From Streptomyces katrae (lineage in GTDB: Bacteria > Actinomycetota > Actinomycetes > Streptomycetales > Streptomycetaceae): a stretch of 64,000 bases of DNA. The position numbers and the translations under genes are program-made. A model generated the notes under the pieces. It was not told the origin of the DNA. It saw only the letters and a program-made list of their open reading frames with translations, and ran no database searches. Below are positions 35,391 through 48,211 of this stretch, piece by piece. Location: assembly GCF_000717655.1 (NCBI RefSeq), contig NZ_JNZY01000003.1, positions 186,001 to 250,000 on the forward strand, given 5' to 3'. Position 1 is the first letter of the stretch, and every line of letters starts with the position of its first letter.

Positions 35391-37154
35391 GTGGCTGACG
35401 TACCTGCCGATCTTGCCGCAGTGTGGCCAAGGGTGCTCGAGAAGCTCCTCGGGGAGGGACAGCAGGCGATCGAGCCCAAGGACAAGCAGTGGGTCGAACG
35501 CTGTCAGCCCCTGGCTCTCGTCGCCGACACCGCGCTCCTCGCCGTCCCCAACGAGTACGGCAAGCGCGTCCTGGAGGGCCGGCTCGCCCCGCTGATCAGC
35601 GATGCGCTCAGCCGTGAGTGCGGCCGCCCGATCCGCATCGCCATCACCGTGGACGACTCCGCCGGCGAGCCCGCGCCCCTGGCCGCCCCCGCGCAGCAGC
35701 GCCCCGAGTCGTACGAGCCGTACGGCGGCCAGCGCCCCGGCGGCCCCGCCGACGACCAGCTCCCGACCGCCCGCCCCGCCTACCCGGACTACCAGCAGTC
35801 GCGCCCCGAGCCCGGCTCCTGGCCCCGCGGCGGCCAGCAGGACGACTACGGCTGGCAGCAGCCGCGCCTCGGCGGCTTCCCCGAGCGCGACCCGTACGCC
35901 TCCCCGCAGCCGGGTTACCTCCAGCAGTCCGAGCCGGGCGGCTACGAGCAGGGCGGCTACGAGCAGGGCGGCTACGAGCAGCAGCAGTACGAGCCCCGCC
36001 AGCAGCAGTCCCATCAGTACGAACAGCAGCAGTACGAGCAGCCGGCCCCCCGCCCGGCGCCCGGCCGGCCCGTGCCGCCCCCGGCCCCGTCCGGCGGCTC
36101 CACGTCGGGCCCGCTCGAGCCGACCGCCCGGCTGAACCCCAAGTACCTGTTCGACACCTTCGTCATCGGCGCCTCCAACCGCTTCGCGCACGCCGCCGCG
36201 GTGGCCGTCGCCGAAGCGCCCGCCAAGGCGTACAACCCCCTCTTCATCTACGGGGAATCGGGTCTTGGCAAAACGCATCTGCTGCACGCCATCGGGCACT
36301 ACGCGCGGAGCCTCTACCCCGGCACCCGGGTGCGGTACGTGAGCTCCGAGGAGTTCACCAACGAGTTCATCAACTCGATCCGCGACGGCAAGGGCGACGC
36401 GTTCCGCAAGCGCTACCGCGAGATGGACATCCTCCTCGTCGACGACATCCAGTTCCTCGCGAGCAAGGAGTCGACGCAGGAGGAGTTCTTCCACACCTTC
36501 AACACGCTCCACAACGCCAACAAGCAGATCGTGCTGTCCTCCGACCGGCCGCCCAAGCAGCTCGTCACCCTCGAGGACCGGCTCCGCAACCGCTTCGAGT
36601 GGGGCCTGATCACCGACGTCCAGCCGCCCGAGCTGGAGACCCGTATCGCGATCCTGCGCAAGAAGGCCGTCCAGGAGCAGCTCAACGCCCCGCCGGAGGT
36701 ACTGGAGTTCATCGCCTCCCGCATCTCGCGCAACATCCGCGAGCTGGAGGGGGCGCTGATCCGGGTCACAGCCTTCGCGAGCCTGAACCGGCAGCCGGTC
36801 GACCTGGGCCTGACCGAGGACGTCCTCAAGAACCTGATCCCCGGCGGCGAGGACTCCGCGCCCGAGATCACGGCGTCGGACATCATGGCGGCCACCGCCG
36901 ACTACTTCGGCCTCACCGTGGACGACCTGTGCGGCTCCTCGCGCAGCCGCGTCCTGGTCACCGCCCGGCAGATCGCCATGTACCTGTGCCGGGAGCTCAC
37001 GGACCTGTCCCTGCCCAAGATCGGGGCGCAGTTCGGCGGCCGCGACCACACCACCGTCATGCACGCGGACCGCAAGATCCGCGCGCTGATGGCGGAGCGG
37101 CGGTCCATCTACAACCAGGTCACCGAGCTCACCAACCGCATCAAGAACGGCTGA
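35391..37154 (+). CDS. dnaA: Chromosomal replication initiator DnaA
   Basis: A 587-residue initiator. Domain I is residues ~1-85 ([20 protein letters not shown]). Domain II is a long Pro/Gln/Tyr/Gly-rich linker of ~160 residues typical of Streptomyces, with three exact GGYEQ repeats. Domain III is the AAA+ ATPase ([18 protein letters not shown]alker [10 protein letters not shown] Walker B). Domain IV has the DNA-binding signature [16 protein letters not shown]. The GTG 35391 fits the family N-terminus. A perfect DnaA box lies at its promoter. Confidence 0.98.
   Translation: MADVPADLAAVWPRVLEKLLGEGQQAIEPKDKQWVERCQPLALVADTALLAVPNEYGKRVLEGRLAPLISDALSRECGRPIRIAITVDDSAGEPAPLAAPAQQRPESYEPYGGQRPGGPADDQLPTARPAYPDYQQSRPEPGSWPRGGQQDDYGWQQPRLGGFPERDPYASPQPGYLQQSEPGGYEQGGYEQGGYEQQQYEPRQQQSHQYEQQQYEQPAPRPAPGRPVPPPAPSGGSTSGPLEPTARLNPKYLFDTFVIGASNRFAHAAAVAVAEAPAKAYNPLFIYGESGLGKTHLLHAIGHYARSLYPGTRVRYVSSEEFTNEFINSIRDGKGDAFRKRYREMDILLVDDIQFLASKESTQEEFFHTFNTLHNANKQIVLSSDRPPKQLVTLEDRLRNRFEWGLITDVQPPELETRIAILRKKAVQEQLNAPPEVLEFIASRISRNIRELEGALIRVTAFASLNRQPVDLGLTEDVLKNLIPGGEDSAPEITASDIMAATADYFGLTVDDLCGSSRSRVLVTARQIAMYLCRELTDLSLPKIGAQFGGRDHTTVMHADRKIRALMAERRSIYNQVTELTNRIKNG
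35937..35981 (+). repeat. Three exact 15-bp repeats in dnaA domain II
   Basis: GGCGGCTACGAGCAG three times in tandem, encoding GGYEQ-type units in the flexible linker. More degenerate QQQYE units follow to about 36040. Copy number could vary between strains without loss of frame. Confidence 0.85.
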
Positions 37155-38033
37155 GGACGGCCAAGCCGAGCCTCTTCAAACACATCCAGAGGGCGCTCCC
37201 GGGGTACTTCGGGGGCGCCCTTCTTCGTCCGCGCGCCTCCGACCTGTTCGAATACGCCCCCTGTGGAGCAACTCATCCACAGATTCCCGGACTTTCCTCC
37301 GTCCACAGGGTGGGGACGGCTCCCGTCGCCCACAATCTGTCCACAGGGGTGCCGTATGAGCCCCCATCAACCCTGGTCAGCCCCCTGTGGAATTGTGCGC
37401 AAGCGTCATCCACAGGCTGTGGACAGAAGTTTCGTCCACAGGCTCGTCCACGCCTCTGTCCACCGCCGACCCACAGGTTGCCGGATGCTGTGCACAGGAT
37501 CCGACGAGTTACCCACACCGTTGTCCACTGTTCGGCAACATTGCACCCCCCGTCACTGCCCCGAGTGAAAGCCGTCACACAGAAGTCGACGTTTGGGCTG
37601 TGGAGTACCGGGGGAAAGCTGGGGACACACCTGTGGAGTAGTCGGGGTCCCCTGGGGACGGACTGTGCAGAACTTTTCGTTCTCCACAGAGACATCGTGT
37701 TGTCCACCGGTGTCACCCACAGGCCCGGTGGATAAAAAACGCGGGTTGACCTGCGAGAACGGGCTTATCCACCGTTTCCACAGGCCCTACTACTACCCCC
37801 ATAGAGAGTTAGGCCGGTTTCGGTTTTCAAGCGGGTCCTGTGCACAACTCGGTGGGCACGCCTCCCCGACGCCTCGCTCCCGACTTGACCTCCGGCAGCA
37901 GCGACTGTCGGCGCCGTACGTCAGACTGGTCCCCGGCAACGAGGCTCCGAGCCATCGAGGGCATCGAGGATCGAGGCATCGAGCCGACGACGAAGGCCGG
38001 CAGACGAGCGAGCAACAGCAGGAGGCGGTTCCG
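37155..38033. other. Origin of replication oriC
   Basis: The 879-bp dnaA-dnaN gap holds about 19 DnaA-box-like 9-mers in both orientations. With one mismatch to TTGTCCACA: 37337-37345, 37418-37426, 37432-37440, 37521-37529, 37680-37688, 37700-37708, 37839-37847. With two mismatches: 37262, 37273, 37299, 37406, 37444, 37456, 37489, 37509, 37599, 37632, 37765 and 37774 (start positions). None is perfect. The only clearly AT-rich stretch is GATAAAAAAC at 37731-37740. The dnaA terminator lies at the left edge. Confidence 0.95.
37190..37221 (+). terminator. dnaA terminator
   Basis: A 10-bp stem with one G-U pair and a 12-nt loop, followed by TTCTTC; 35 bp beyond the dnaA stop at the left edge of oriC. 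Confidence 0.7.
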
Positions 38034-39164
38034 GTGAAGATCCGGGTGGAGCGCGACGTACTCGCGGAGGCGGTGGCTTGGGCTGCCCGTAGCCTCCCGG
38101 CCCGGCCGCCGGTGCCCGTTCTCGCGGGCCTGCTGCTGAAGGCCGAGGAGGGCACCCTGTCCCTCTCCGGCTTCGACTACGAGGTCTCGGCCCGCGTCTC
38201 CGTCGAGGCGGACGTCGAGGAGGACGGCACCGTCCTCGTCTCCGGCCGGCTGCTCGCCGACATCTGCCGGGCCCTCCCCAACCGCCCGGTGGAGATTTCC
38301 ACAGACGGTGTACGGGCGACCGTGGTCTGCGGCTCCTCGCGATTCACACTCCACACCCTGCCTGTGGAGGAGTACCCGGCGCTGCCGCAGATGCCGACCG
38401 CGACCGGCACCGTGCCCGGTGAGGTCTTCGCCTCCGCGGCCGCCCAGGTCGCCATCGCCGCCGGCCGCGACGACACGCTGCCCGTGCTGACCGGTGTCCG
38501 CATCGAGATCGAGGGCGACCGCGTCACCCTGGCCTCCACCGACCGCTACCGCTTCGCGGTCCGCGAGTTCCTGTGGAAGCCGGAGAACCCGGACGCGTCC
38601 GCCGTGGCCCTGGTGCCCGCCAAGACGCTCCTGGACACCGCCAAGTCCCTGACCAGCGGTGACACCGTCACCCTGGCGCTCTCGGGCTCCGGCGCGGGCG
38701 AGGGCCTCATCGGCTTCGAGGGCGCCGGCCGCCGCACCACCACCCGCCTCCTCGAAGGCGACCTGCCGAAGTACCGCACGCTGTTCCCGACGGAGTTCAA
38801 CTCCATCGCCGTGATCGAGACCGCCCCGTTCGTCGAGGCCGTCAAGCGCGTGGCCCTGGTCGCCGAGCGCAACACCCCGGTCCGCCTCAGCTTCGAGCAG
38901 GGCGTGCTGATCCTGGAGGCGGGTTCCTCCGACGATGCACAGGCTGTGGAACGTGTGGACGCCAAGCTCGAGGGCGACGACATCTCGATCGCCTTCAACC
39001 CGACCTTCCTGCTGGACGGCCTGAGCGCGATCGACTCCCCGGCCGCGCAGCTGAGCTTCACCACGTCCACGAAGCCGGCGCTGCTGAGCGGCCGCCCGGC
39101 GGTCGACGCCGAGGCCGACGAGGCGTACAAGTACCTGATCATGCCGGTGCGCCTGTCCGGCTGA
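38034..39164 (+). CDS. dnaN: DNA polymerase III subunit beta (sliding clamp)
   Basis: A 376-residue clamp of three repeated domains that tethers the polymerase and recruits repair factors. It starts [20 protein letters not shown] and ends with the typical [12 protein letters not shown]. The GTG has GGAGG 8 nt upstream. An open frame extends upstream through oriC and is spurious. Expression is probably from a promoter within oriC, but I could not identify one with a good -10. Confidence 0.97.
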   Translation: MKIRVERDVLAEAVAWAARSLPARPPVPVLAGLLLKAEEGTLSLSGFDYEVSARVSVEADVEEDGTVLVSGRLLADICRALPNRPVEISTDGVRATVVCGSSRFTLHTLPVEEYPALPQMPTATGTVPGEVFASAAAQVAIAAGRDDTLPVLTGVRIEIEGDRVTLASTDRYRFAVREFLWKPENPDASAVALVPAKTLLDTAKSLTSGDTVTLALSGSGAGEGLIGFEGAGRRTTTRLLEGDLPKYRTLFPTEFNSIAVIETAPFVEAVKRVALVAERNTPVRLSFEQGVLILEAGSSDDAQAVERVDAKLEGDDISIAFNPTFLLDGLSAIDSPAAQLSFTTSTKPALLSGRPAVDAEADEAYKYLIMPVRLSG

Positions 39165-39175
39165 CGCACGCCTTC

Positions 39176-39214
39176 GTCGGGCCCGGTCTCGCAGGCTGCG
39201 GGGCCGGGCCCGAC
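39176..39214 (+). terminator. dnaN terminator
   Basis: An 11-bp perfect stem (GTCGGGCCCGG arm) with a structured 17-nt loop, 11 bp after the dnaN stop. Confidence 0.75.
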
Positions 39215-39383
39215 GGCGTTCGCCCCACACGCACCCGCACACGCCGTCCAGTGCCGCGTACGGCCGCCCCAGGAGCGCCCGTGGCGCCGCGCGGCACCGC
39301 CCGGCGTAGGCTCGGAGCCTGGGTACCCCAGGGGATTCCGGGGAACCCGGCACAGACGGCCACAACGCTTAAGGAACCACCTG

Positions 39384-40259
39384 ATGGAGCTTGGTCTCGT
39401 CGGTCTCGGCAAGATGGGCGGCAACATGCGCGAGCGCATCCGCCGTGCAGGCCACACCGTCATCGGATACGACCGCAACCCGGACCTCGCCGATGTCCAC
39501 AGCCTGCGGGAACTTGTGGACAACCTGCAGGCCCCCCGCGTCGTGTGGGTGATGGTCCCGGCGGGTGCGGCGACGCAGTCCACCGTCGACGAGCTCGCGG
39601 AGCTGCTCTCGATCGGCGACATCGTGGTCGACGGCGGCAACTCCCGCTGGACCGACGACGAGAAGCACGCCGAGCAGCTGGCGGCCAAGGGCATCGGCTT
39701 CGTCGACTGCGGTGTCTCCGGCGGCGTGTGGGGCCTCGAGAACGGCTACGCGCTCATGTACGGCGGCGCGAAGGACCATGTGGCACGGGTCCAGCCGATC
39801 TTCGACGCCCTCAAGCCCGAGGGCGAGTTCGGCGCCGTGCACGCCGGCAAGGTCGGCGCGGGCCACTTCGCGAAGATGGTCCACAACGGCATCGAGTACG
39901 CCATGATGCAGGCCTACGCCGAGGGCTGGGAGCTGCTCGAGAAGGTGGACTCGGTCACCGACGTCCGCGAGGTCTTCCGGTCCTGGCAGGAAGGGACGGT
40001 CATCCGTTCCTGGCTGCTCGACCTCGCCGTGAACGCGCTGGACGAGGACGAGCACCTCGAGCAGCTGCGCGGCTTCGCGCAGGACTCGGGCGAGGGCCGG
40101 TGGACGGTCGAGGCGGCGATCGACAACGCCGTGCCGCTGCCCGCGATCACCGCCTCGCTCTTCGCGCGGTTCGCGTCCCGCCAGGACGACTCTCCGCAGA
40201 TGAAGATGATCGCCGCGCTGCGCAACCAGTTCGGCGGCCACGCGGTCGAGAAGGCGTAG
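39384..40259 (+). CDS. gnd: 6-phosphogluconate dehydrogenase (decarboxylating), short form
   Basis: A 291-residue enzyme making ribulose 5-phosphate, CO2 and NAD(P)H from 6-phosphogluconate. The N-terminal Rossmann motif is [23 protein letters not shown], the [13 protein letters not shown] substrate loop and [13 protein letters not shown] with the catalytic lysine follow. The short length matches the prokaryotic GndA-like type, usually NAD-preferring. Its place between dnaN and recF is conserved in Streptomyces. A perfect DnaA box lies in the coding sequence at 39515-39523. Confidence 0.95.
   Translation: MELGLVGLGKMGGNMRERIRRAGHTVIGYDRNPDLADVHSLRELVDNLQAPRVVWVMVPAGAATQSTVDELAELLSIGDIVVDGGNSRWTDDEKHAEQLAAKGIGFVDCGVSGGVWGLENGYALMYGGAKDHVARVQPIFDALKPEGEFGAVHAGKVGAGHFAKMVHNGIEYAMMQAYAEGWELLEKVDSVTDVREVFRSWQEGTVIRSWLLDLAVNALDEDEHLEQLRGFAQDSGEGRWTVEAAIDNAVPLPAITASLFARFASRQDDSPQMKMIAALRNQFGGHAVEKA
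39515..39523. promoter_or_regulatory. Perfect DnaA box within gnd
   Basis: TGTGGACAA, encoding part of LVDNL. It is a better match than any box in oriC, 1.5 kb away. It may be fortuitous. Confidence 0.45.
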
Positions 40260-40333
40260 CCGACCGCCGAAGAGGCACGGCACCACAGCAGCACAGAGCA
40301 GAGCAGCAGGAAGCCGGGGGAGGTCGGCGTCGC

Positions 40334-41491
40334 ATGCATGTTTCGCATCTCTCACTGGCCGACTTCCGCTCGTACGCCCGGGCCGAGGTTCCCCTCGACC
40401 CGGGCGTCACCGCCTTCGTCGGCCCCAACGGCCAGGGCAAGACGAACCTGGTCGAGGCCATCGGCTACCTGGCGACGCTGGGCAGCCACCGCGTCTCGTC
40501 GGACGCGCCGCTGGTACGGATGGGCGCGGACCGGGCGATCATCCGCGCGGCCGTCACCCACGGTGAGCGCCAGCAGCTGGTCGAGCTGGAACTGAACCCG
40601 GGGCGGGCCAACCGCGCCCGGATCAACCGGTCCTCGCAGGTCAGGCCCCGGGACGTGCTGGGGATCGTACGGACGGTGCTGTTCGCGCCGGAGGACCTGG
40701 CCCTGGTGAAGGGGGATCCCGGGGAGCGCCGGCGGTTCCTCGACGAGCTCGTCACGGCCCGCTCGCCGCGGATGGCGGCGGTCCGGTCGGACTACGAGCG
40801 GGTGCTCAAGCAGCGGAACACCCTGTTGAAGTCGGCGGCGATGGCCCGCCGGCACGGCGGCCGCTCCATGGACCTGTCCACCCTCGACGTGTGGGACCAG
40901 CACCTCGCGCGCGCGGGCGCGGAGCTGCTGGCGCAGCGCCTCGACCTGATCGCGACGCTGCTGCCGCTGGCGGACAAGGCGTACGAGCAGCTCGCGCCCG
41001 GCGGCGGCCCGCTGGGCCTCGCGTACAAGTCCTCGGCAGGCGGCGAGACCTCCGAGACCGCCGGGGCGGTCGACGGCGGTTCGGCGCGCACGCGCGAAGC
41101 GCTGTACGAGGTGCTGCTGACGGCCCTGGCCGAGGTGCGCAAGCAGGAGATCGAGCGCGGCGTGACCCTGGTGGGCCCGCACCGCGACGACGTGCTGCTG
41201 CGCCTCGGCGACCTCCCGGCCAAGGGATATGCGAGCCACGGCGAGTCCTGGTCGTACGCGCTGGCGCTGCGGCTGGCCTCGTACGAGCTGCTGCGCTCGG
41301 AGGGCGTCGAGCCGGTGCTGATCCTGGACGACGTCTTCGCGGAGCTGGACGCACGCCGCCGGGAGCGGCTGGCCGAGCTGGTGGCTCCGGGCGAGCAGGT
41401 GCTGGTGACGGCGGCGGTGGACGACGACGTTCCGGGTGTCCTGGCGGGAACCCGGTTCGGGGTGTCCGGCGGTGAGGTGACCCGGCTGTGA
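40334..41491 (+). CDS. recF: DNA replication and repair protein RecF
   Basis: A 385-residue SMC-like ATPase that helps load RecA at gaps. Walker A is [18 protein letters not shown] near residue 30, the signature region is around [14 protein letters not shown] and Walker B is [11 protein letters not shown]. The ATG 40334 ([15 protein letters not shown]) lies after GGGGGAGG. Its stop overlaps the next gene start by 4 bp (GTGA), so recF and the DUF721 gene are cotranslated. Confidence 0.96.
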   Translation: MHVSHLSLADFRSYARAEVPLDPGVTAFVGPNGQGKTNLVEAIGYLATLGSHRVSSDAPLVRMGADRAIIRAAVTHGERQQLVELELNPGRANRARINRSSQVRPRDVLGIVRTVLFAPEDLALVKGDPGERRRFLDELVTARSPRMAAVRSDYERVLKQRNTLLKSAAMARRHGGRSMDLSTLDVWDQHLARAGAELLAQRLDLIATLLPLADKAYEQLAPGGGPLGLAYKSSAGGETSETAGAVDGGSARTREALYEVLLTALAEVRKQEIERGVTLVGPHRDDVLLRLGDLPAKGYASHGESWSYALALRLASYELLRSEGVEPVLILDDVFAELDARRRERLAELVAPGEQVLVTAAVDDDVPGVLAGTRFGVSGGEVTRL

Positions 41492-42015
41492 GCGACGAGA
41501 AGAAGGAACCCCGCAAGGTCCCGGAGCCCTCGGGCGTGGACCTCGCGCGGCAGGCGCTGGCGGCCGCCCGGGAGCAGGCGCGGGCCCGGGGCAATGCGGC
41601 CGGCGGGAAGAAGGGGAGCCGGCAGCCGGGACTGCGCTCGGGTGCGCGCGCGGACGGCCGGGACCCGATGCCGCTGATGGCGGCGCTGGACCGGCTGCGC
41701 ACGGAGCACGGCTGGGAGATGCCGATGGCGGTCGCGGGCGTGATGGAGCGCTGGCCGGAGATCGTCGGGCCGGAGATCGCGGCGCACTGTGAACCGGAGC
41801 GGTACGAGGACCGTGAACTGGTCGTGCGGTGTGATTCCTCGGCATGGGCGGCCCAGCTGAAGCTGCTGGCTCCGCAGCTGGTGGCGCGGCTCAACGCGGA
41901 CCTGGGGCAGGGAACCGTCCGGATGATCAAGGTCCAGGGCCCGGGCGGACGCCCGAAGCGGTACGGACCGCTGCGCGCGCCGGGCAGTACGGGCCCGGGG
42001 GACACGTACGGCTGA
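41488..42015 (+). CDS. dciA: DciA-like DUF721 protein (candidate helicase loader)
   Basis: A 175-residue protein. The N-terminal half is charged and Ala/Arg/Gly-rich; the C-terminal half has the DUF721/DciA fold with [12 protein letters not shown] and [20 protein letters not shown]. DciA proteins load DnaB in bacteria that lack DnaC/DnaI, as actinobacteria do. It overlaps recF by 4 bp and precedes gyrB. Its predicted partner DnaB is encoded about 38 kb to the left. Confidence 0.85.
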   Translation: MSDEKKEPRKVPEPSGVDLARQALAAAREQARARGNAAGGKKGSRQPGLRSGARADGRDPMPLMAALDRLRTEHGWEMPMAVAGVMERWPEIVGPEIAAHCEPERYEDRELVVRCDSSAWAAQLKLLAPQLVARLNADLGQGTVRMIKVQGPGGRPKRYGPLRAPGSTGPGDTYG

Positions 42016-44363
<2,348 letters not shown>

Positions 44364-44404
44364 GTCGGTCCCCGCTGACCGCCTGAAAGGACTTCTGACC
44401 AGCA

Positions 44405-46990
44405 ATGGCCGACGAAACCACCCCCACCGCCGAGAACCCCGCGGAGGAGCAGCCCGTGCTGCGCATCGAGCCCGTCGGGCTCGAGACGGAGATGCAGCGC
44501 TCCTACCTCGACTACGCGATGTCCGTCATCGTGTCCCGCGCTCTGCCCGACGTACGGGACGGCCTCAAGCCGGTCCACCGCCGTGTGCTGTACGCGATGT
44601 ACGACGGCGGCTACCGCCCCGAGAAGGGCTTCTACAAGTGCGCCCGCGTCGTCGGCGACGTCATGGGTACGTACCACCCGCACGGTGACTCCTCGATCTA
44701 CGACGCCCTGGTCCGCCTGGCCCAGCCGTGGTCGATGCGCATGCCGCTGGTGGACAGCAACGGCAACTTCGGCTCCCCGGGCAACGACCCGGCGGCCGCG
44801 ATGCGCTACACCGAGTGCAAGCTGATGCCGCTGGCCATGGAGATGCTCCGGGACATCGACGAGGAGACCGTCGACTTCACGGACAACTACGACGGCCGCA
44901 ACCAGGAGCCGACGGTCCTGCCGGCGCGCTTCCCGAACCTGCTCGTCAACGGCAGCGCCGGTATCGCGGTCGGTATGGCCACGAACATCCCGCCGCACAA
45001 CCTGCGCGAGGTCGCGGCCGGCGCCCAGTGGGCGCTGGAGCACCCGGACGCCTCGCACGAGGAGCTGCTCGACGCGCTCCTGGAGCGGATCAAGGGTCCC
45101 GACTTCCCCTCGGGCGCCCTGGTCGTGGGCCGCAAGGGCATCGAGGAGGCGTACCGGACCGGGCGCGGCTCGATCACGATGCGCGCGGTGGTCGAGGTCG
45201 AGGAGATCCAGAACCGCCAGTGCCTGGTGGTCACCGAGCTTCCGTACCAGACCAACCCGGACAACCTGGCGCAGAAGATTGCCGACCTGGTCAAGGACGG
45301 CAAGATCGGCGGCATCGCCGACGTGCGCGACGAGACCTCGTCGCGAACGGGTCAGCGCCTGGTGATCGTGCTCAAGCGCGACGCGGTCGCGAAGGTCGTG
45401 CTGAACAACCTGTACAAGCACACCGACCTCCAGACGAACTTCGGCGCGAACATGCTGGCGCTGGTGGACGGCGTGCCGCGCACGCTGTCGATCGACGCGT
45501 TCATCCGCCACTGGGTCACGCACCAGATCGAGGTCATCGTCCGGCGGACGAAGTTCCGTCTGCGCAAGGCGGAGGAGCGGGCGCACATCCTGCGCGGCCT
45601 CCTCAAGGCGCTGGACGCGATCGACGAGGTCATCGCCCTCATCCGGCGCAGCAACACCGTCGAGATCGCGCGCGAGGGCCTGATGGGCCTGCTGGAGATC
45701 GACGAGATCCAGGCGAACGCGATCCTCGAGATGCAGCTGCGGCGCCTGGCGGCCCTGGAGCGGCAGAAGATCGTCGCCGAGCACGACGAGCTCCAGGCGA
45801 AGATCAACGAGTACAACGCGATCCTGGCCTCGCCGGAGAAGCAGCGCTCGATCGTCAGCGAGGAGCTGGGGGCGATCGTCGAGAAGTACGGCGACGACCG
45901 GCGCTCCAAGCTGGTGCCCTTCGACGGGGACATGTCCATCGAGGACCTGATCGCCGAAGAGGACATCGTCGTCACGATCACGCACGGCGGCTACGTCAAG
46001 CGCACCAAGACCGAGGACTACCGCTCGCAGAAGCGCGGCGGCAAGGGCGTGCGCGGCACGAAGCTGAAGCAGGACGACCTGGTCGACCACTTCTTCGTCT
46101 CCACCACGCACCACTGGCTGCTGTTCTTCACGAACAAGGGCCGGGTCTACCGCTCCAAGGCGTACGAGCTGCCGGACGCCGGCCGCGACGCCCGCGGGCA
46201 GCACGTGGCGAACCTGCTGGCCTTCCAGCCGGACGAGAAGATCGCCCAGATCCTCGCGATCCGCGACTACGAGGCCGCCCCGTACCTGATCCTGGCCACC
46301 AAGGGCGGCCTGGTGAAGAAGACGGCGCTCAAGGACTACGACTCGCCGCGCTCGGGTGGTGTCATCGCCATCAACCTCCGGGAGACCGGGGACGGCAGCG
46401 ACGACGAGCTGATCGGCGCCGAGCTGGTGTCCGCCGAGGACGACCTGCTGCTGATCAGCAAGAAGGCGCAGTCGATCCGCTTCACGGCGACGGACGACGC
46501 GCTGCGCCCGATGGGCCGTGCGACGTCGGGCGTGAAGGGCATGAGTTTCCGCGAGGGTGACGAACTGCTCTCCATGAGCGTTGTCCGGCCGGGTACGTTC
46601 GTCTTCACCGCGACCGACGGCGGCTACGCCAAGCGGACGCCGGTCGACGAGTACCGCGTCCAGGGTCGTGGTGGTCTGGGTATCAAGGCCGCGAAGATCG
46701 TGGAGGACCGCGGGTCGCTCGTCGGTGCGCTGGTGGTGGACGAATCGGACGAGATTCTCGCCATCACGCTCAGCGGTGGTGTGATTCGTACGCGAGTCAA
46801 CGAAGTCAGGGAGACCGGCCGTGACACCATGGGCGTCCAGCTGATCAACCTGGGCAAGCGCGATGCCGTGGTCGGCATCGCCCGTAACGCCGAGGCCGGT
46901 CAGGATGCTGACGAGACCGAGGCAGCCGAAGGACCGGCCGCCGAGGCCGCCGAGGGCACGCAGCCCTCGGCCGGGGAGCACGAGGAGTAA
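44405..46990 (+). CDS. gyrA: DNA gyrase subunit A
   Basis: An 861-residue DNA-cleaving subunit. The catalytic tyrosine is Y135 in [10 protein letters not shown]. The quinolone-determining region reads [12 protein letters not shown], with Ser at the E. coli 83 position and Asp at 87, the drug-sensitive state. The C-terminal beta-pinwheel has a GyrA box as QKRGGKG. An Ala/Glu-rich acidic tail follows. The ATG has AAAGGA ~13 nt upstream. It forms an operon with gyrB and the DUF3566 gene 3 bp downstream. Confidence 0.97.
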   Translation: MADETTPTAENPAEEQPVLRIEPVGLETEMQRSYLDYAMSVIVSRALPDVRDGLKPVHRRVLYAMYDGGYRPEKGFYKCARVVGDVMGTYHPHGDSSIYDALVRLAQPWSMRMPLVDSNGNFGSPGNDPAAAMRYTECKLMPLAMEMLRDIDEETVDFTDNYDGRNQEPTVLPARFPNLLVNGSAGIAVGMATNIPPHNLREVAAGAQWALEHPDASHEELLDALLERIKGPDFPSGALVVGRKGIEEAYRTGRGSITMRAVVEVEEIQNRQCLVVTELPYQTNPDNLAQKIADLVKDGKIGGIADVRDETSSRTGQRLVIVLKRDAVAKVVLNNLYKHTDLQTNFGANMLALVDGVPRTLSIDAFIRHWVTHQIEVIVRRTKFRLRKAEERAHILRGLLKALDAIDEVIALIRRSNTVEIAREGLMGLLEIDEIQANAILEMQLRRLAALERQKIVAEHDELQAKINEYNAILASPEKQRSIVSEELGAIVEKYGDDRRSKLVPFDGDMSIEDLIAEEDIVVTITHGGYVKRTKTEDYRSQKRGGKGVRGTKLKQDDLVDHFFVSTTHHWLLFFTNKGRVYRSKAYELPDAGRDARGQHVANLLAFQPDEKIAQILAIRDYEAAPYLILATKGGLVKKTALKDYDSPRSGGVIAINLRETGDGSDDELIGAELVSAEDDLLLISKKAQSIRFTATDDALRPMGRATSGVKGMSFREGDELLSMSVVRPGTFVFTATDGGYAKRTPVDEYRVQGRGGLGIKAAKIVEDRGSLVGALVVDESDEILAITLSGGVIRTRVNEVRETGRDTMGVQLINLGKRDAVVGIARNAEAGQDADETEAAEGPAAEAAEGTQPSAGEHEE

Positions 46991-46993
46991 GTC

Positions 46994-47641
46994 GTGAGTG
47001 GAGCCACGGGCGCCGGACCGGCCAAGACTGGGGACGACGGTGCCCGTGGCCCCGCCGCGGACTCCCCCGGTGGGGGCGCGGCCGCCGAGGGCAGGGGGAG
47101 AACCGTGACGGACACCCGCAAGCAGGAGCAGGCCGCGGCCGGCCAGCAGCCGGAGCAGCCGTACCACCCGCCGCAGGCCTACGCGGCGCCCCCGGGCCCG
47201 GGCGCGCCGCGGGGCGCCGGGGACGCCGGTGCGCAGCGCAAGCCGCGTACGGGGGCCCGTACGACGCCCAGGACGCGCAAGGCGCGGCTGAGGGTGGCCA
47301 AGGCCGACCCGTGGTCGGTCATGAAGGTCAGCTTCCTGCTGTCGATCGCGCTGGGCGTCTGCACGATCGTGGCGTCGGTGGTGCTGTGGATGGTCATGGA
47401 CGCCATGGGCGTCTTCTCGACCGTCGGCGGCACCATCAGCGAGGCGACCGGGTCGAACGAGAGTAACGGCTTCGACCTCCAGTCGTTCCTGTCGCTGCCG
47501 CGGGTTCTGATCTTCACGTCGGTCATCGCGGTGATCGACGTGGTGCTGGCGACGGCGCTGGCGACGCTGGGCGCGTTCATCTACAACCTGTCGGCGGGCT
47601 TCGTCGGCGGTGTGGAGCTCACGCTCGCCGAGGACGAGTGA
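46994..47641 (+). CDS. DUF3566 transmembrane protein
   Basis: A 215-residue protein starting at GTG 46994, 3 bp after gyrA. The N-terminal ~95 residues are Pro/Gly/Gln-rich and disordered. After LRVAKADPWSVMKVSFLLSI come two transmembrane helices at about 110-135 and 175-200. This is the actinobacterial DUF3566 family nearly always found behind gyrA, of unknown function. Cotranscription with gyrase is very likely. Confidence 0.88.
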   Translation: MSGATGAGPAKTGDDGARGPAADSPGGGAAAEGRGRTVTDTRKQEQAAAGQQPEQPYHPPQAYAAPPGPGAPRGAGDAGAQRKPRTGARTTPRTRKARLRVAKADPWSVMKVSFLLSIALGVCTIVASVVLWMVMDAMGVFSTVGGTISEATGSNESNGFDLQSFLSLPRVLIFTSVIAVIDVVLATALATLGAFIYNLSAGFVGGVELTLAEDE

Positions 47642-47681
47642 CCGCCGGATGACCTGCGGGGACTGCCCCGCGGAACGGATT

Positions 47682-47710
47682 TTGGCGTGACCGTGTCTGT
47701 GCGCTAATCT
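47682..47710 (+). promoter_or_regulatory. tRNA-Ile promoter
   Basis: -35 TTGGCG (47682-47687), 17-bp spacer, -10 TAATCT (47705-47710). The start would be near 47717, about 19 nt before the mature tRNA. Confidence 0.6.
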
Positions 47711-47735
47711 TCAGGAGTCAGCGCGCAGCGCGGAT

Positions 47736-47809
47736 GGGGCTATAGCTCAGTTGGTTAGAGCGCATCCCTGATAAGGATGAGGCCACAGGTTCAAATCCTG
47801 TTAGCCCCA
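47736..47809 (+). tRNA. tRNA-Ile (GAT)
   Basis: 74 nt. Acceptor GGGGCTA pairs with TAGCCCC, the anticodon stem is CATCC/GGATG with anticodon GAT at 47770-47772, the T loop is TTCAAAT. The 3' CCA is not encoded. It lies downstream of gyrA, as in other actinobacteria. Confidence 0.97.
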
Positions 47810-47813
47810 CAGT

Positions 47814-47852
47814 GACGAAGACCCCCAGGCCCACGGCCTGGGGGTCTTCGTC
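47814..47852 (+). terminator. tRNA-Ile terminator
   Basis: An 18-bp perfect stem with a CAC loop, starting 5 nt after the tRNA. Confidence 0.9.
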
Positions 47853-47954
47853 GTAGGGCCGGTTGAGGCCTTCCCAGGTCACCGAACGGTATCGGTGCGT
47901 GTGTATTGTTGGCCGTCAGAAGTCCCCAACGTCAACGAAAGACGAGGTCGCGCG

Positions 47955-48089
47955 GTGAAGAAGCTGCTCCTGGTCGCACTGGCCGCCATCGGCGGGCTCC
48001 TCGTGTACCGCCAGATCCAGGCGGACCGCGCCGAGCAGGACCTGTGGACGGAGGCAACCGACTCCGTGCCTTCCGGTTCCGGTGTGTGA
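47955..48089 (+). CDS. DLW-39 family small membrane-anchored protein
   Basis: A 44-residue protein, GTG start with GACGAGG ~7 nt upstream. A single N-terminal hydrophobic helix (KLLLVALAAIGGLLVYRQI) is followed by the conserved EQDLW that names the actinobacterial DLW-39 family. It has a fixed place near gyrA. The function is unknown; a hairpin follows 20 bp downstream. Confidence 0.85.
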   Translation: MKKLLLVALAAIGGLLVYRQIQADRAEQDLWTEATDSVPSGSGV

Positions 48090-48109
48090 GACCGAAAGCT
48101 GATCTCATG

Positions 48110-48139
48110 AAGCCCCGGCTGCCGCTGCGGCCGGGGCTT
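48110..48139 (+). terminator. Terminator after the DLW-39 gene
   Basis: A 10-bp stem AAGCCCCGGC/GCCGGGGCTT with a 10-nt loop, ending in TTT. Confidence 0.8.
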
Positions 48140-48161
48140 TGTGCTGTTCTGTGACAAAAAG

Positions 48162-48195
48162 TTGCGTTATGCAAAGATTTGGCTTGCGCTAGCAA
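48162..48195. promoter_or_regulatory. Two TTGC...GCAA repeats upstream of the extracytoplasmic protein gene
   Basis: TTGC-N5-GCAA (48162-48174) and TTGC-N4-GCAA (48184-48195) start 22 bp apart, two turns of the helix, in an AT-richer patch just before the gene at 48212. The spacing suggests a cooperative regulator binding site. Confidence 0.4.
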
Positions 48196-48211
48196 AACCG
48201 GGGTGGGCGTG

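Noticed and set aside
35937..35981. Tandem repeats as a possible CRISPR or regulatory iteron array
   Set aside because: The units are contiguous, 15 bp, in frame, and encode the flexible DnaA linker; there are no spacers.
37746..37775. TTGACC in oriC as the dnaN promoter -35
   Set aside because: No acceptable -10 at normal spacing; the downstream sequence is DnaA-box-like instead.
40334..40348. Possible parS-like sequence at the recF start
   Set aside because: It shares only ATGTTTC with parS and lacks the CACGTG centre.
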